This document shows positions 63,866-64,000 of a stretch of DNA of 64,000 bases, piece after piece; within the stretch, counting starts at the first letter, position 1; each line of letters opens with the position of its first letter. The DNA is taken from contig JALNZG010000006.1 of assembly GCA_023229425.1 (NCBI GenBank), positions 119,217-183,216 of the forward strand, given 5' to 3'. The notes under the pieces were generated by a model. That model did not search any database, was not told the DNA's origin, and saw nothing but the letters and a program-made list of their open reading frames with translations. The translations under genes and the position numbers were made by a program. Source of the stretch: Ignavibacteriaceae bacterium. Lineage in GTDB: Bacteria; Bacteroidota; Ignavibacteria; Ignavibacteriales; Ignavibacteriaceae.

Positions 63866-64000
63866 ATATTTTTTGTTATAACTTTTTAGAAATGTCATGC
63901 TATTCAGCACAGTAGAAATGTCATGTTTAAATATAAGAATTAAGGCGGACCTGACCGCCGGTCTTGCGGAACGTAACGAGCCGAAGCGTAGCGAAGGCGA
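63866..64000. other. Intergenic end of window with palindromes
   Basis: GAAATGTCATG occurs twice (about 63889 and 63915) and GGCGG-ACCTGA-CCGCC is a hairpin (63944-63959). A GC-rich segment runs to the end of the window. No gene is evident. Confidence 0.5.

Overview
The window looks like a piece of chromosome from an AT-rich member of the Ignavibacteria or a close relative in the Bacteroidota/Chlorobiota group. Three exported proteins end in a type IX secretion (T9SS) sorting domain with the motif NYPNPFNP or NFPNPFNP. Several families are typical of Bacteroidota: DUF4835, a PorV/PorQ-like barrel, lipoproteins and FISUMP domains. TTG start codons are common, and some genes overlap by the four bases TTGA. 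No rRNA, tRNA or CRISPR array was seen.

Region by region. 1-4.3 kb: the end of a hypothetical gene, an M3 peptidase and an NfeD-type membrane protease. 4.4-8.1 kb: an AT-rich accessory patch with a RhuM-family gene, a membrane-anchored protein carrying a near-perfect 141-bp tandem duplication, and an McrA-like HNH endonuclease. 8.1-19.1 kb: a leftward housekeeping block read in the order M1 peptidase, membrane protein, def, fmt, cystathionine beta-synthase, cystathionine gamma-synthase/lyase, murB, tgt, yajC, with ribBA beyond it. 19.3-25.8 kb: hypothetical secreted proteins, a REP-associated tyrosine transposase flanked by two direct clusters of CCTC-GTA-GAGG palindromes, a T9SS-exported GHL10 glycosidase, a cytochrome-like lipoprotein and a PH-domain protein.

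25.8-33.9 kb is the most unusual part. Three FISUMP-domain proteins (one fused to a headless kinase domain, one with an internal sorting-like domain, one lipoprotein) share a hypervariable C-terminal segment. In two of them the differing codons mostly keep the third base while bases 1 and 2 change, which is what adenine-directed mutagenesis by a diversity-generating retroelement (DGR) would leave. No reverse transcriptase or template repeat lies in the window, so this remains a hypothesis. Three orphan 3' ends of T9SS sorting domains sit downstream of genes in this region, and a frameshifted CitE-like gene follows.

34.0-37.5 kb holds a candidate ceramide pathway: a CerR-like dehydrogenase, a serine palmitoyltransferase-type enzyme and a GNAT-fold acyltransferase. 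Next come a HEAT-like/cyclophilin fusion and DUF4835. 40.6-49.5 kb is a two-component cluster: a truncated kinase, a full NarX/DegS-type kinase with its LuxR-type regulator, two lone receivers and a 1301-residue hybrid kinase. 49.7-52.6 kb encodes two outer-membrane proteins. 53.0-56.5 kb is an iron operon (Fur-type repressor, FeoA, FeoB, then an MBL-fold enzyme). 56.6-63.9 kb encodes secreted proteins: a TolB-like propeller, an M28 peptidase, and two Asp-box proteins with T9SS sorting domains.
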